DNA from: UBA12191 sp009937185
GTDB taxonomy: Bacteria > Planctomycetota > UBA8108 > UBA1146
Length of the DNA: 42,820 bases
Direction: 5' to 3'
Assembly: GCA_938075155.1 (NCBI GenBank)
Contig: CALJGL010000014.1
Coordinates: 1 to 42,820, forward strand
Program-made: the position numbers and the translations under genes
Notes under the pieces: model-generated
What the model saw: the letters and a program-made list of their open reading frames with translations, nothing else
Told to the model about the DNA's origin: nothing
Databases searched by the model: none
Shown here: piece by piece, positions 19,866 through 30,297 of the stretch
Layout of the letters: every line of letters begins with the position of its first letter
Position numbering within the stretch: the stretch's first letter is position 1

Positions 19866-19938
19866 TGGAGATGAGGGGGATCGAACCCCTGACCCCCTGC
19901 TTGCAAAGCAGGTGCTCTCCCAGCTGAGCTACATCCCC
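19866..19938 (-). tRNA. tRNA-Ala (anticodon TGC)
   Basis: 73-nt cloverleaf. The acceptor GGGGATG pairs with CATCTCC and includes the G3-U70 pair that defines alanine identity. The anticodon stem CCTGC/GCAGG encloses TTTGCAA. CCA is not encoded. Spacer position after tRNA-Ile is the standard one. Confidence 0.97.
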
Positions 19939-20013
19939 GCACAAACAGGTAACGAATTAGCTCCTTCGGGCTCAAAGGCCGTCAGGAAACCGAAGTCTTC
20001 AAAAGTTAGCGAA

Positions 20014-20087
20014 TGGGCTTAGGTGGACTCGAACCACCGACCTCGTCCTTATCAGGGACGCGCTCTAACCAGCTGAGCTATAAGCCC
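20014..20087 (-). tRNA. tRNA-Ile (anticodon GAT)
   Basis: 74-nt cloverleaf. The acceptor GGGCTTA pairs with TAAGCCC, the anticodon stem CGTCC/GGACG encloses CTGATAA, and the T loop is GGTTCGAGTCC. CCA is not encoded. It lies 135 bp after the 16S 3' end. Confidence 0.97.
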
Positions 20088-20215
20088 CTGGGATACTATA
20101 TGAAGAAATCGGTAAACCAATTAGGTCACCGGATCTCAAAAAAGGCCCGCAACGTATAAGAAAGTCCCCAAGTAGTTCCGCAGGATGGTCACCCATCACA
20201 ACGGTCCAAGTTATC

Positions 20216-21758
<1,543 letters not shown>

Positions 21759-22072
21759 TTTTGGCAATTTTTTTCCGACAACACTAACCCGACCTCCCAC
21801 CGCACAAGGCGACAAGAAGCAACAGGCGTGATGCCAGAATCGCAATCTAGTCAAAAATTGAAATTCACCGAACTTACAAAGTTCAGGTCATTATCGTTAC
21901 CCCGGGGAGGGTAACGTAGACCTTCTTTGCGTCACGGGCCCAAATTTTCAAAGAACAGTCTCGTCATTCACGCGGGGTTGACAGCACCATGCGGCGGGTC
22001 GTTTTACCGAACCGCCTCCGTGGGCGACATGCCAAGGGAAACCCGCAAGTGTTGAACAACGAGCAGATCGGA
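21759..22072 (-). other. rRNA operon leader with hairpin and boxA-like site
   Basis: Transcribed leader between the promoter and the 16S gene. A boxA-like TGTTCTTTGAAAATT lies at 21943-21957. Downstream of it, CGTTACC/GGTAACG (21895-21901 and 21910-21916), extended by GGTC/GACC outside, makes a strong hairpin. A/T tracts sit next to the 16S 5' end. No protein gene is expected; the short frame at 21948-22136 is not credible. Confidence 0.75.
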
Positions 22073-22100
22073 ATACTACAGACTCATTCCGGTCCGTCAA
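22073..22100 (-). promoter_or_regulatory. rRNA operon promoter (sigma-70 type)
   Basis: On the minus strand TTGACG (-35) and TAGTAT (-10) are separated by 16 bp and followed by a G/C-rich stretch (CCGATCTGCTCG) where growth-rate discriminators sit. An A/T-rich tract lies upstream (TTTATATTTACTGAAAAATC), a possible UP element. About 315 bp from the 16S start. Confidence 0.7.
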
Positions 22101-22157
22101 CACTGATTTAAGATTTTTCAGTAAATATAAACCCAATGCAATTCCCGATTTGGGAAA

Positions 22158-22991
22158 TTATCCATTTTCGCTGGACGTATCGGATTCACTTGTTCTCTCT
22201 GGGGCGGTTTTCCAGAGGTAAATTGCCAGTGAAAAAGCGACGATCGAAGCCCACTGAGAAACCGTCAATTCGCCCGATAGTACCCCGTGATCGCCCCTAA
22301 TCGACTCAATAGCAGATCGCCCCAACGCGTAGAGCGCCAGGAAGAGTGCGAAGCTGCGACCCGGCCGACTCCTCCAACGCCCCCCCGACAGCCACAAAAG
22401 GGCACAAAGAATTATTCCTTGGGCAGCAGAATAAAGTTGTGTCGGATGGAGCGTAGGACTCGGAAAATTACCATCACCAAGGGCAAAAGCGGGTGGACTG
22501 CCCGCTGGGAATATCACTCCAAAGACAAAATCTGGCGGACAAGTCCCCCCCCAACAGCACCCATTTAGGAAACAGCCGATTCTTCCGAAGGCGATACCTA
22601 TCGCTAGTGCAGGGGCGATCACGTCGAGCAAATCACGAGTCGACCCAAATTGCTGACGACGCTGCAACCAGGCAAATCCGAGAAGACCACCCGCAATAGC
22701 ACCGTAAAGCACAAGGCCACCCTTCCAGAGGGCAAAGGCTTCCCACCAATTACCACCACTGAAAACCTGATCCCTGAACTGAATCAAATACCAAGTGCGC
22801 GCTCCGACAGCGCCAAACAGCACGAGATATATAGCGAGATCCGAAACAGCTTCCGGATTCAAGTCGCGGCGAACCGCTCCTTTTCGCAGTAGATAAATCC
22901 CGACCAACACACCGCACAGAACCATTGCCCCATATCCAAAGATGGGAAAATCACCGAATGGTGTCGGTATTCTAAAGAGTTCCTTAAGCAC
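22158..22991 (-). CDS. lgt: Prolipoprotein diacylglyceryl transferase
   Basis: Integral membrane enzyme that moves diacylglycerol from phosphatidylglycerol to the lipobox Cys. With the start at GTG 22991 (GGGAG 6 nt upstream) the protein has 277 residues and begins MLKELFRIPTPFGDFPIFGYG, the usual Lgt opening; an ATG at 23030 would add 13 polar residues. The signature GRIGCFLNGCCWG (136-148) is the variant with Cys in place of Asn/Glu residues of the E. coli form. HPTQLY and ESIRGDHG are the other conserved motifs. About seven hydrophobic segments. Its substrates in the window may include the putative lipoprotein at 36201. It is divergent from dxr. Confidence 0.95.
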   Translation of the reverse strand: MLKELFRIPTPFGDFPIFGYGAMVLCGVLVGIYLLRKGAVRRDLNPEAVSDLAIYLVLFGAVGARTWYLIQFRDQVFSGGNWWEAFALWKGGLVLYGAIAGGLLGFAWLQRRQQFGSTRDLLDVIAPALAIGIAFGRIGCFLNGCCWGGTCPPDFVFGVIFPAGSPPAFALGDGNFPSPTLHPTQLYSAAQGIILCALLWLSGGRWRSRPGRSFALFLALYALGRSAIESIRGDHGVLSGELTVSQWASIVAFSLAIYLWKTAPERTSESDTSSENG

Positions 22992-23211
22992 TGGCGTCTC
23001 CCTGCGATTTTGATGCTGCCTAGTTTCCATCGGTAACCGAGTCCGAAGCGGGGATCAAGAACTCAACATCTCATGAGTCCACGCCAAGATGGAGTCAAAC
23101 GTTCCCAAAATCGGTAACACCACGACCTCAGAAGCCACTCTTTAAGAAGCACATACAATCTATGCCCGTCTCGGTTACTCTGTCTTCGAAGGAAGATAGA
23201 GGGGAAAAGGA

Positions 23212-24360
23212 ATGACTATGCGCAGTCCCTCAAGAAGGGTCGCCATTCTCGGGAGCACAGGCTCTATTGGGAGTCAGGCGCTGGAAGTGATCTCGGAGTC
23301 GAAGGGGCAACTCGTCCCCACACTCATCGCAGCGGGATCACGTCTCCAGTCTCTGCATTCGCAGTACTTGGAGCATTCTCCAGAGGATGTGATCCTCGTC
23401 TCTCCTGATCCAGAAACCTCAATTCCAGCTGAGATAAAAACAGGATCAGAGTCTCTGCTCCAAGCCTTATCAGAAGGTCAATATGACGTCGTTCTCAATG
23501 GAATCACCGGCTTCGCAGGCCTGACTTACAGCCTCAAGGCCCTTGAAAGTGGCTGCGACCTTGCTTTAGCCAATAAAGAATCGTTGGTCACAGCAGGTTC
23601 ATTGATGAAGGAAACAGCTCGGCAGAATGATGCTCAAATCATTCCCGTAGATTCAGAGCATAATGCTATCCAACAATGCATCGGCGCTCATCCATTCCAA
23701 AGCGTACATAGAATATTACTCACCGCATCCGGTGGCCCCTTTAGGGGGATGGACCGTCAACAATTAGAAAAAGTCACCGTTGATCAAGCGTTAGCTCATC
23801 CCACATGGAAGATGGGCCCTCGTATCAGCGTCGACAGCGCCACGCTTTTTAATAAGGCCTTTGAGCTGATTGAAGCGGTCGAACTTTTTGGTACTCCTCC
23901 GGGAGGCATCGAAGTCGTGGTACATCCCCAATCGGTCATGCATGCCCTTGTGGAGTTCCAGGACGGCAATTCGATATCCCATCTCAGTGAACCGGATATG
24001 AGAGTCCCTATTCGTAATGCCTTGAATATTGGGGAACGGAGATCTGGGAACTTCTCCCCTCTCGATCTCGTCGGGAGAGGTGAACTCTCATTTGAAACAG
24101 TGGATCATGAGACCTTTCCAGCCTTGAGGCTGGCTCAGACCGTCTTGGATTGTCCCGGAACAACTTACGGGGCAGTCCTGAATGCTGCAGACGAAGAAGC
24201 AGTATCTGCCTTCCTTTCCGGTGACGTGGCTTTCCTTCAGATCTATGATCTGGTTGAGCGCGCCATTCAGGAACACTCACCTCAGGAAGCCTCCTGCCTC
24301 GAAATCATCCTCGAGGCAGATTTAGAGACACGCAAAAGAATCAGGAGCTGGATCCTTTGA
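23212..24360 (+). CDS. dxr: 1-deoxy-D-xylulose 5-phosphate reductoisomerase
   Basis: Second step of the MEP isoprenoid pathway: DXP to 2-C-methylerythritol 4-phosphate with NADPH. GSTGSIG (14-20) binds NADPH, ANKES is at 120-124, the metal/catalytic Asp147 and Glu149 lie in PVDSEHNA, the flexible loop starts with ASGGPF, and HPTWKMG and SVDSAT follow. The segment SEPDMRVPI has SEPD where most family members have GxPD, a small deviation. 382 residues, standard length. GGAAAAGGA precedes the ATG. First gene of an operon; the next gene, rseP, overlaps its stop. The dxr-rseP pairing is common in bacteria. Confidence 0.96.
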   Translation: MTMRSPSRRVAILGSTGSIGSQALEVISESKGQLVPTLIAAGSRLQSLHSQYLEHSPEDVILVSPDPETSIPAEIKTGSESLLQALSEGQYDVVLNGITGFAGLTYSLKALESGCDLALANKESLVTAGSLMKETARQNDAQIIPVDSEHNAIQQCIGAHPFQSVHRILLTASGGPFRGMDRQQLEKVTVDQALAHPTWKMGPRISVDSATLFNKAFELIEAVELFGTPPGGIEVVVHPQSVMHALVEFQDGNSISHLSEPDMRVPIRNALNIGERRSGNFSPLDLVGRGELSFETVDHETFPALRLAQTVLDCPGTTYGAVLNAADEEAVSAFLSGDVAFLQIYDLVERAIQEHSPQEASCLEIILEADLETRKRIRSWIL

Positions 24361-26441
24361 ATCTCATTCTCGCCATCCTAGGTATTGGTTTTTTGATCTT
24401 CATTCATGAGCTGGGACATTTCTTAGCTGCCAAGTTCGTGGGTGTCCGCGTACATACATTTGCCGTCGGTTTTCAACCGACCATTTTTGGCTGGCGCGCC
24501 CGCTTATTCGCCTTCACTTACGGAGAAACAGAATACGTCATAGGACTCGTACCACTCGGTGGATACGTCAAAATGGCGGGTGAAGATCCCGGCGAAGAAC
24601 GCACCGATTCTGAAGATGAATTCCATCGCAAACCGATTCCTTCACGCCTACTCATTCTCGTCGCCGGAGCCGCGATGAATTTGATTTCAGGATTAGCACT
24701 GTTCGCACTCGCCTTCACAATGGGAGTGAAACAGATGGCGCCGGTAGTAGGAGGAACAGACCCGGGAGGCCCCGCATGGCATGCCGGGATTCGTACGGGT
24801 GACAAGATCACCTCCGTCAATGGAGAGCCGTGGAGTGACTATTCCAATATTGCGACAGCGATTGCTCTCGCAGGAGGATCAAAACCCGTCAAGCTAGGAC
24901 TCGAAAGAAGCGAAGGTGCCGATGGATCAGAGACGCGTTCACTAGAAGTGGCTGTCCAGCCGGAATGGAATACGGCGGACGGTCGTTATCGCATCGGTAT
25001 CTATCCTTCCATCAGTAACACCATCTCCTCCGTCGTAGAGGGATCACCGTCACAATTAGCAGGCCTTCAAGAGGGTGATCAGATTCAGTCGATCAGACTC
25101 AATGTCCCTGAAGATGGACTTGTTCTGAAAATACCTTCCGATCTCCCGGCAGACTTGTTGGTTCGATCATTGAGTCGGATCCGACAATCGACAGCGACCG
25201 GTGTCTTGGATATAGAAACCATTCGTGCTGGATCGCCCTTCAATGCATCTATTCCTCTCGAACCTCCCCCGGTAGATTCGGCAGCGAGAACGAGTCTAGG
25301 TATTCTGGCTCGTGCCCGAACCATCGTGGACTCCAGAGAGCCCGCTTCAACGGTATTCAAATCTGGAGACGAACTTATTTCGCTACAGGTGTCAGGAGAA
25401 AACCTGGTCAATGTTGAAGTCTTCGATCTCTACACCATTGAAAAAGCAGCTCAACTACGCGATGTCAATCTTGCTTGTCGTTTTCTAGACGGCTCGAGTA
25501 AAGTAGTCCCTGCAAAGGATTTGCGCCGTTGGATTCTTGAAGACATCATCGTTGGAGATTCTCAACGCTGGGTAACAAATGTCAGTGAGGACGCGAAGAC
25601 CATTGGCATTACAAAAGGATGCCAGATCCTCAGTATCGAGAATCATTTCAATGGCCTCGAAGAGTATCTCGACGACGTCCTTCCTACTGGAACGCAAGTG
25701 AAGTGGATTACCGCTACAGCTCCACGTGCTCTTCGTTCGACACGTTTGCAAAAAGATATGAAGTTAGGACTCGTGACCCGTTCTCAGCCCATCATTGGAA
25801 GAACATTGGCGGGATCCCCTGCGCGTCTCGCTGAAATCCCTTCAGGGTCAGTAGTTCTAGGAATCAACGAAATCACCGTGGAGGACTGGACCCAAATTCA
25901 ATCCGCAATCCCTGCTGCAGAGGGCGAAGTAACCATCTCGATCTCAGATGAGTTCTCCGAGAATATGAGCGACATTTCGGTCACCCCACTCCCCCTCATG
26001 ACGTCACTCGGCTTACAGATGTCGGCACTCCAATTCCGAGAAGAACTGCCCTTTGGCCAGGCTCTTTCAGCCGGAATCGATCAATCATGGATATGGGGAG
26101 GACGAATATTCCTCACCCTCCGAGCACTCTTCGCCGGTGACGTTCACGGGAAAAACCTGAACGGTCCTGTGGGCATCATTGACTTGGGAAGAAAAGTATC
26201 CAGTGTGGGCTTTGGAAACCTATTGTTCCTGCTCGCTCTCATCAGTATCAATCTGGGAATTTTCAATCTACTTCCATTCCCGATTCTCGATGGAGGACAT
26301 ATTTTGTTTCTGACCATCGAAGGTATTCGAGGAAAACCGGTACCGGACCAGATACAGAACTATGTGCATCTCGTCGCATTTTTGATGCTGATCTCGATGG
26401 CTCTCTTTGTCACGTACAACGACATCTTAAGATTAGGCTAG
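24357..26441 (+). CDS. rseP: RseP-type site-2 membrane metalloprotease with extra PDZ modules
   Basis: Intramembrane zinc protease. HELGH (17-21) lies in the first helix and LDGGH (644-648) in the last core region, both standard zinc-site elements. The protein has 694 residues, against about 430-450 for most RseP. The excess is periplasmic: PDZ-like units are readable at about 125-210 (PGGPAWHAGIRTGDKI), 215-300 (GSPSQLAGLQEGDQI) and 480-555 (GSPARLAEIPSGSVV), with two degenerate ones between (about 310-480). The start is TTG 24357, overlapping the dxr stop as TTGA, with AGGAG 8 nt upstream. It probably controls a membrane-bound anti-sigma factor or clears signal peptides; the substrate is not visible. 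Confidence 0.93.
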   Translation: MNLILAILGIGFLIFIHELGHFLAAKFVGVRVHTFAVGFQPTIFGWRARLFAFTYGETEYVIGLVPLGGYVKMAGEDPGEERTDSEDEFHRKPIPSRLLILVAGAAMNLISGLALFALAFTMGVKQMAPVVGGTDPGGPAWHAGIRTGDKITSVNGEPWSDYSNIATAIALAGGSKPVKLGLERSEGADGSETRSLEVAVQPEWNTADGRYRIGIYPSISNTISSVVEGSPSQLAGLQEGDQIQSIRLNVPEDGLVLKIPSDLPADLLVRSLSRIRQSTATGVLDIETIRAGSPFNASIPLEPPPVDSAARTSLGILARARTIVDSREPASTVFKSGDELISLQVSGENLVNVEVFDLYTIEKAAQLRDVNLACRFLDGSSKVVPAKDLRRWILEDIIVGDSQRWVTNVSEDAKTIGITKGCQILSIENHFNGLEEYLDDVLPTGTQVKWITATAPRALRSTRLQKDMKLGLVTRSQPIIGRTLAGSPARLAEIPSGSVVLGINEITVEDWTQIQSAIPAAEGEVTISISDEFSENMSDISVTPLPLMTSLGLQMSALQFREELPFGQALSAGIDQSWIWGGRIFLTLRALFAGDVHGKNLNGPVGIIDLGRKVSSVGFGNLLFLLALISINLGIFNLLPFPILDGGHILFLTIEGIRGKPVPDQIQNYVHLVAFLMLISMALFVTYNDILRLG

Positions 26442-26445
26442 GACC

Positions 26446-27450
26446 ATGTCGCGGTTTTTGCGAATAAAGCTGCTGCCCACGGTCATCATCAATATTGGAG
26501 TGGCTACAGTCATCTCAGGTGGAGATTGGGATTCGGTCCTACTAGCCCTGATGTTGCTTCAAGGAATTAGCCTTTACCTGTTTGGAATGGGACTGAATGA
26601 TCGCTTAGATCTCAACCAAGATCAGATCAATGCACAGAGGGGCCTCGCGATTCCGAGACCACTCGTGACCGGAGAACTCAGCCTGGGCTTGGCGAACCTT
26701 TTGATCTCAAGCTTCTTTGTGAGTTTCCTGATCTGTTCCGCGGGGATTTACCTTTGGAAAAAAGAAACTTCCATTGACGGTCTTATCCTCAGTGCAATCA
26801 CTCTTGGCTTCATCCTTCTTTATAATGGCTTGTTTAAGTTTGTTCCCCTTTTGGGACCCTTCTGCATGGGTATGGTTCGAGGGACCCTTATCCTTTCAGT
26901 CGCCACCATGAGTCTCGGAAAATTCCCCCAATGGGATTCACTCGTCGGGCTCTACGCTTTCTCCATGACCCTTTACATTCTTGCGGTCACTCACTTTTCC
27001 ATGGAAGAAGAGAGAGCTCGCCCTGTGGCTCTGAAGCTCAGAAAACTGCTAGTTTTTCTCGCCTTCAGCTTCCCATTCGCCCTGATCTACAGTGACCTTT
27101 ATGAATCCATCAACACCTACGTCAGCGGCCTTTATCTCCATGGAGTCCTTTTCATTTCAGTATTCCTCTGGAAGCAGACCCCCCCTCTTTCACCTCAAAG
27201 AACCACCCTGCTATTTCTCAGTGGTATGACTTGGATCGATTTCCACTTTTTCTGGGTTTTCGTCTCCACAAAGCGACTGAGTGCATCAAGTTTGGAAGAT
27301 TTACCGATTTCCGAGCTCATCGTCGCCATTTCAGCAATCCCCATGTGGATGATTGCTTGGTTCCTTTGGGCCATGTTTGGTTTGGGGTTCAAGGATCGCA
27401 CCTTACAATCAAGTTTGAAAAACGAAGATCATGAGAGGCCAGCCCCATGA
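26446..27450 (+). CDS. UbiA-family polytopic prenyltransferase-like protein
   Basis: 334 residues with about nine hydrophobic segments. The first Asp-rich motif is N-D-R-x-D-x-x-x-D (residues 51-59), followed by the usual RPLVTGELS. The second region (LLYNGLFKFVPLLGPFCMGMVRG) corresponds to the YN..K..P.LG...MG.CR of UbiA proteins involved in ether lipid or carotenoid-type chemistry, but it has no clear second Asp-rich motif. The acceptor is unknown. It begins 4 nt after rseP and its stop overlaps purD as ATGA. The MEP gene dxr in the same operon makes an isoprenoid donor plausible. Confidence 0.8.
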   Translation: MSRFLRIKLLPTVIINIGVATVISGGDWDSVLLALMLLQGISLYLFGMGLNDRLDLNQDQINAQRGLAIPRPLVTGELSLGLANLLISSFFVSFLICSAGIYLWKKETSIDGLILSAITLGFILLYNGLFKFVPLLGPFCMGMVRGTLILSVATMSLGKFPQWDSLVGLYAFSMTLYILAVTHFSMEEERARPVALKLRKLLVFLAFSFPFALIYSDLYESINTYVSGLYLHGVLFISVFLWKQTPPLSPQRTTLLFLSGMTWIDFHFFWVFVSTKRLSASSLEDLPISELIVAISAIPMWMIAWFLWAMFGLGFKDRTLQSSLKNEDHERPAP

Positions 27451-28742
27451 AAATAGTTGTCGTTGGATCCGGAGGTAGAGAGCACGCCATCGCTTTGCAA
27501 TTGGCACGCTCTCCAAGAGTTCAGCACATCATTATGGCACCGGGTAACCCCGGCATGGCTCGCTTAGGCGACTGTTGGCCAGCGGTCTCCAAAGATAACT
27601 TTGGAGAGTTCATTCAACGTTGCAAGGACGCTTCTGTCGATCATGTCGTCATAGGTCCAGAGGCTCCGCTCGTAGATGGCCTCGCGGATCACTTACGCGA
27701 TGCGGGCATTCCCTGTTTTGGTCCCGGCGCGGCAGCGGCCCAACTCGAAGGATCAAAAGCCTACTCCAAGGCATTCATGGATCGTCATGGCATTCCAACC
27801 GCAGTCTCAAAGACCCTTCATGACGTCTCTGAAATTCCTGCTGCGTTAGCGGAACTCCCTGAAAAGGTTGTCGTCAAAGCCAGCGGCCTCGCAGCCGGCA
27901 AAGGCGTCATCATCTGCGAAGATCAGCAACACGCCCAACAAGTCGCGACAGATATGCTCACCGGACAACTTTTTGGTGACAGCGGCAAAACCGTGGTGAT
28001 CGAAGAATTCCTGCAAGGACCAGAAGTTTCAATACTGGCGGTCGTCAAAGGAACGGATGCACTTTTACTGCCGACAGCTCAGGACCATAAACCTCTCGGA
28101 GACGGAAACGCAGGTCCCAACACCGGTGGTATGGGTGCATTCTGCCCTGGAACCTTCACCTCCGCTGAAGATCTAGATCTAGTCCGCAGGACCATCGTCG
28201 AGCCTTCTCTCGAAGGCCTTGTCAAAGACGGCATCGATTACAGTGGAGTTCTCTATGTAGGTATCATGTGGACCGAATCGGGGCCCAAAGTCCTCGAGTA
28301 CAATTGCCGCCTGGGAGACCCTGAAACCCAGCCCGTCCTCCTGAGGCTCAAGAGTGACCTGGTGGATCTGCTCGAAGCCACTGCCGGTGACGGACCTTCC
28401 ACCGCGTCGATCAACTGGGACCCGAGACACGCGCTCTGCCTCGTCCTCGCTTCGGAAGGCTATCCAGAGTCACCCCGCAAGGGTCAGGTGATCCATGGAG
28501 ATCTCTTTTCCGAACCGAATGAGGATGTCCAGGTGTTCCATGCGGGAACAGCACAGAACTCTGCGGGCGACGTCGTCGTCTCAGGAGGACGAGTGCTCGG
28601 AATCACCGCTCTTGGAGACACTCTCGAAGAAGCGCGGGCACTCGCCTACGAGAGGGCCTCTCGCATCGATTTCGAAGGAAAGATTTTCAGAGGAGACATC
28701 GGAGAATATCGCTGGGCTCCTCGACCGATACACACCGACTAG
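27447..28742 (+). CDS. purD: Phosphoribosylamine-glycine ligase
   Basis: Second step of purine synthesis: phosphoribosylamine plus glycine plus ATP to GAR. ATP-grasp enzyme, 431 residues, the normal length. Visible motifs are GSGGREHA (residues 7-14), FGPGAAAAQLEGSK, VVKASGLAAGKGV, the family signature D-H-K-P-x-G-x-x-x-x-GPNTGGMGA, and LEYNCRLGDPETQ, which binds metal. The ATG overlaps the UbiA-family stop (ATGA), so translation is coupled. Last gene of the dxr operon. It ends 176 bp before the stop of a convergent gene. Confidence 0.97.
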   Translation: MKIVVVGSGGREHAIALQLARSPRVQHIIMAPGNPGMARLGDCWPAVSKDNFGEFIQRCKDASVDHVVIGPEAPLVDGLADHLRDAGIPCFGPGAAAAQLEGSKAYSKAFMDRHGIPTAVSKTLHDVSEIPAALAELPEKVVVKASGLAAGKGVIICEDQQHAQQVATDMLTGQLFGDSGKTVVIEEFLQGPEVSILAVVKGTDALLLPTAQDHKPLGDGNAGPNTGGMGAFCPGTFTSAEDLDLVRRTIVEPSLEGLVKDGIDYSGVLYVGIMWTESGPKVLEYNCRLGDPETQPVLLRLKSDLVDLLEATAGDGPSTASINWDPRHALCLVLASEGYPESPRKGQVIHGDLFSEPNEDVQVFHAGTAQNSAGDVVVSGGRVLGITALGDTLEEARALAYERASRIDFEGKIFRGDIGEYRWAPRPIHTD

Positions 28743-28815
28743 AACTCTACTCAACGTGGCGGAGCATACGCAGAGCTGGGCTATTTTTGCTGATCTAGAA
28801 AGCACCCATACTTCC

Positions 28816-28920
28816 TGCGCTTCGAAATACTGCGCTTCGAAATACTGCGCATCGAAATACTGCGCTTCGAGAGAACGCGCTTCGAGAGAACGCGCGTCCA
28901 GCTTTCGGGCTTCTGCTTCT
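28816..28920. repeat. Seven 15-bp tandem repeats between convergent genes
   Basis: Seven units in strict 15-bp phase. Units 1 and 2 are TGCGCTTCGAAATAC, unit 3 differs at one base, units 4 and 5 share TTCGAGAGAA, and units 6 and 7 are decayed. Each core contains GCGC and TTCGAA, both self-complementary. The last unit overlaps the stop codon of the minus-strand gene at 28919. No stop codon occurs in any minus frame inside the array after that TAG. Confidence 0.9.
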
Positions 28921-29326
28921 AACTTTTAGGCTTCCTCTGTGACTCACGATGAGCTTCATGATCAGAATCGCCGTCCCCATCATCTGTCCGATCCTCGCGA
29001 GATATCCGAGATCCCATGGCTCGTCGAAGAAAGTTCGTGACAGGCTTGAATATGCGACCAATAAGATCGAAACGGTGCGCTTGATCGAGTTTCTCATCCA
29101 GGCCCGGGGCCCAAGATTGAACAGGCCTTTCCTGAGCAGAAAGATTATCAAAGAGAGGTTCAGACGAGATTCTAGAACCGGAGTCCTTCTCGCCGACACG
29201 CTTCAACACACCTTGCTGCGCTGCTTCTCGCGCACTGATCAAGGTCGAGTCTACGCTCGATCCAAGGGTCCCAGCCGGATCAGCCTCAGAACCTCGCGCG
29301 TTTCCAGAGCCCGACTCAGAACTCAC
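28919..29326 (-). CDS. Small hydrophilic protein, unknown function
   Basis: 135 residues, not recognised. It starts at GTG 29326, overlapping the upstream stop as GTGA, with no strong ribosome binding site, so coupling is the likely way it is translated. No signal peptide or membrane segment. The N-terminal half is Ser/Gly/Glu-rich and probably disordered; the centre (LDEKLDQAHRFDLIGRIF, then KPVTNFLRRAMGS) may form helices; the end is highly charged. Another frame on the same strand (28795-29199) is open too but has a Ser/Arg/Phe repeat composition and no coupling, so I prefer this one. In its own frame the 15-bp array past the TAG would encode five (V/S)(L/I)S(K/M)R units. Confidence 0.6.
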   Translation of the reverse strand: MSSESGSGNARGSEADPAGTLGSSVDSTLISAREAAQQGVLKRVGEKDSGSRISSEPLFDNLSAQERPVQSWAPGLDEKLDQAHRFDLIGRIFKPVTNFLRRAMGSRISREDRTDDGDGDSDHEAHRESQRKPKS

Positions 29327-30297
29327 TTTGAAAGTTCTGACATGTCGATCTGCTGACTTTCAAAGAGGCGCTCTACTGTTTTCTGAAGATTGCTCAACTT
29401 CGTCGATCGACAAGTGATATCGATGTCCTTCGGACTCAAATCTGCCATCTCAGGATTCATGCCTAAATCCTTATAAAGACTCACTGACCGGTCATAAGAC
29501 CTTTTGGCGACAGCATTCACGATCTCCGAGAGATATTTGAGATCTCTCGTCTGCGGAATCATGTCCAGGCTTTTAGAGCTGGCCTTGATGTCTTTTTGCA
29601 GTTTGCGGATTTCTTCACGAATGTCTGCTTCGCAGAATTTCTGCCATGACTTGGAGTCAAATTTCCCGGACTTTTGAAAACGAGAACCGTCCGATGCTTC
29701 TGTTTTTGCGGACTCGAATGCTCGCTGCAAAGACAGCACCTTCTTCGTTTTAACAAGGAAGAAATCTCGGGCGACCACTTTGGCTTTTTCAAGCGCCTTA
29801 GCATCTCCAATATCAAACTTTTGACGCCAGAAAGATTGCTTCCAGGGCGCAGTTTCAATCGGGTACTGCTTAGGATTCTTGGACATCGCGCTTTGCACAT
29901 CCCGAGATTGAGAAGCGGGAACTATCTCAGAGCGCAACTGGCACCCCGACAATGCTCCGCGCAAATCCTTGAGAATAATCTTCTCGTCAATTCTACGAGA
30001 ACCGTCCAACTCGATTTTGAAATCGAAAACAACGAATGTCCGCCATCTGATTTGAAAATCGATCACTGTCCCTGCCGGGAGATCCGTCCCTTTGCCAGCA
30101 ACCCTCAACTGCCAATCATCTTTGACCTTTACCACCTTGACGCTGGTCAGCTCAATATATGTCGGAGGTGGTTTCGGAGGGCCACTCTCATCTTGAGCGA
30201 CGAGCACTCCTTGGAAGCTTCCACATGCGATGAAGAGCATGAGGATTTGGAAAGCAAGTTTTTGACCATTGAGCTTCATGATTACCCCAGAGAGCAT
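29323..30297 (-). CDS. Secreted protein, tandem paralogue B, unknown function
   Basis: About 324 residues with an N-terminal signal peptide (core LAFQILMLFIACGSFQGVLVA). Residues about 45-125 look beta-rich (YIELTSVKVVKVKDDWQLRV, then a GTVIDFQIRWR stretch), and the rest is helical and Lys-rich. It is a diverged copy of the gene before it: both share APW-x-x-x-F, an IG-x-A segment, F-D-x-K-x-W-x-K-F, AV-x-KR, S-x-x-LY and G-x-x-P-x-x-x-DL-x-P in the same order. No known family comes to mind. The start is uncertain: ATG 30297 overlaps the upstream TGA by one base; GTG 30300 and ATG 30279 (MKLNGQ, a neat signal peptide) are alternatives. Confidence 0.75.
   Translation of the reverse strand: MLSGVIMKLNGQKLAFQILMLFIACGSFQGVLVAQDESGPPKPPPTYIELTSVKVVKVKDDWQLRVAGKGTDLPAGTVIDFQIRWRTFVVFDFKIELDGSRRIDEKIILKDLRGALSGCQLRSEIVPASQSRDVQSAMSKNPKQYPIETAPWKQSFWRQKFDIGDAKALEKAKVVARDFFLVKTKKVLSLQRAFESAKTEASDGSRFQKSGKFDSKSWQKFCEADIREEIRKLQKDIKASSKSLDMIPQTRDLKYLSEIVNAVAKRSYDRSVSLYKDLGMNPEMADLSPKDIDITCRSTKLSNLQKTVERLFESQQIDMSELSK

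Noticed and set aside
21948..22136. 62-codon frame upstream of 16S rRNA
   Set aside because: It covers the rRNA promoter, leader and boxA-like site and has no recognisable motif or ribosome binding site.
28816..28920. Repeat array that might be CRISPR-like
   Set aside because: The units are 15 bp, head to tail without unique spacers, and there are no cas genes.
28795..29199. Alternative minus-strand reading frame rich in Ser, Arg and Phe repeats
   Set aside because: It overlaps the coupled frame at 28919-29326, owes its C-terminal openness to the stop-free 15-bp array, and has no start coupled to the operon.
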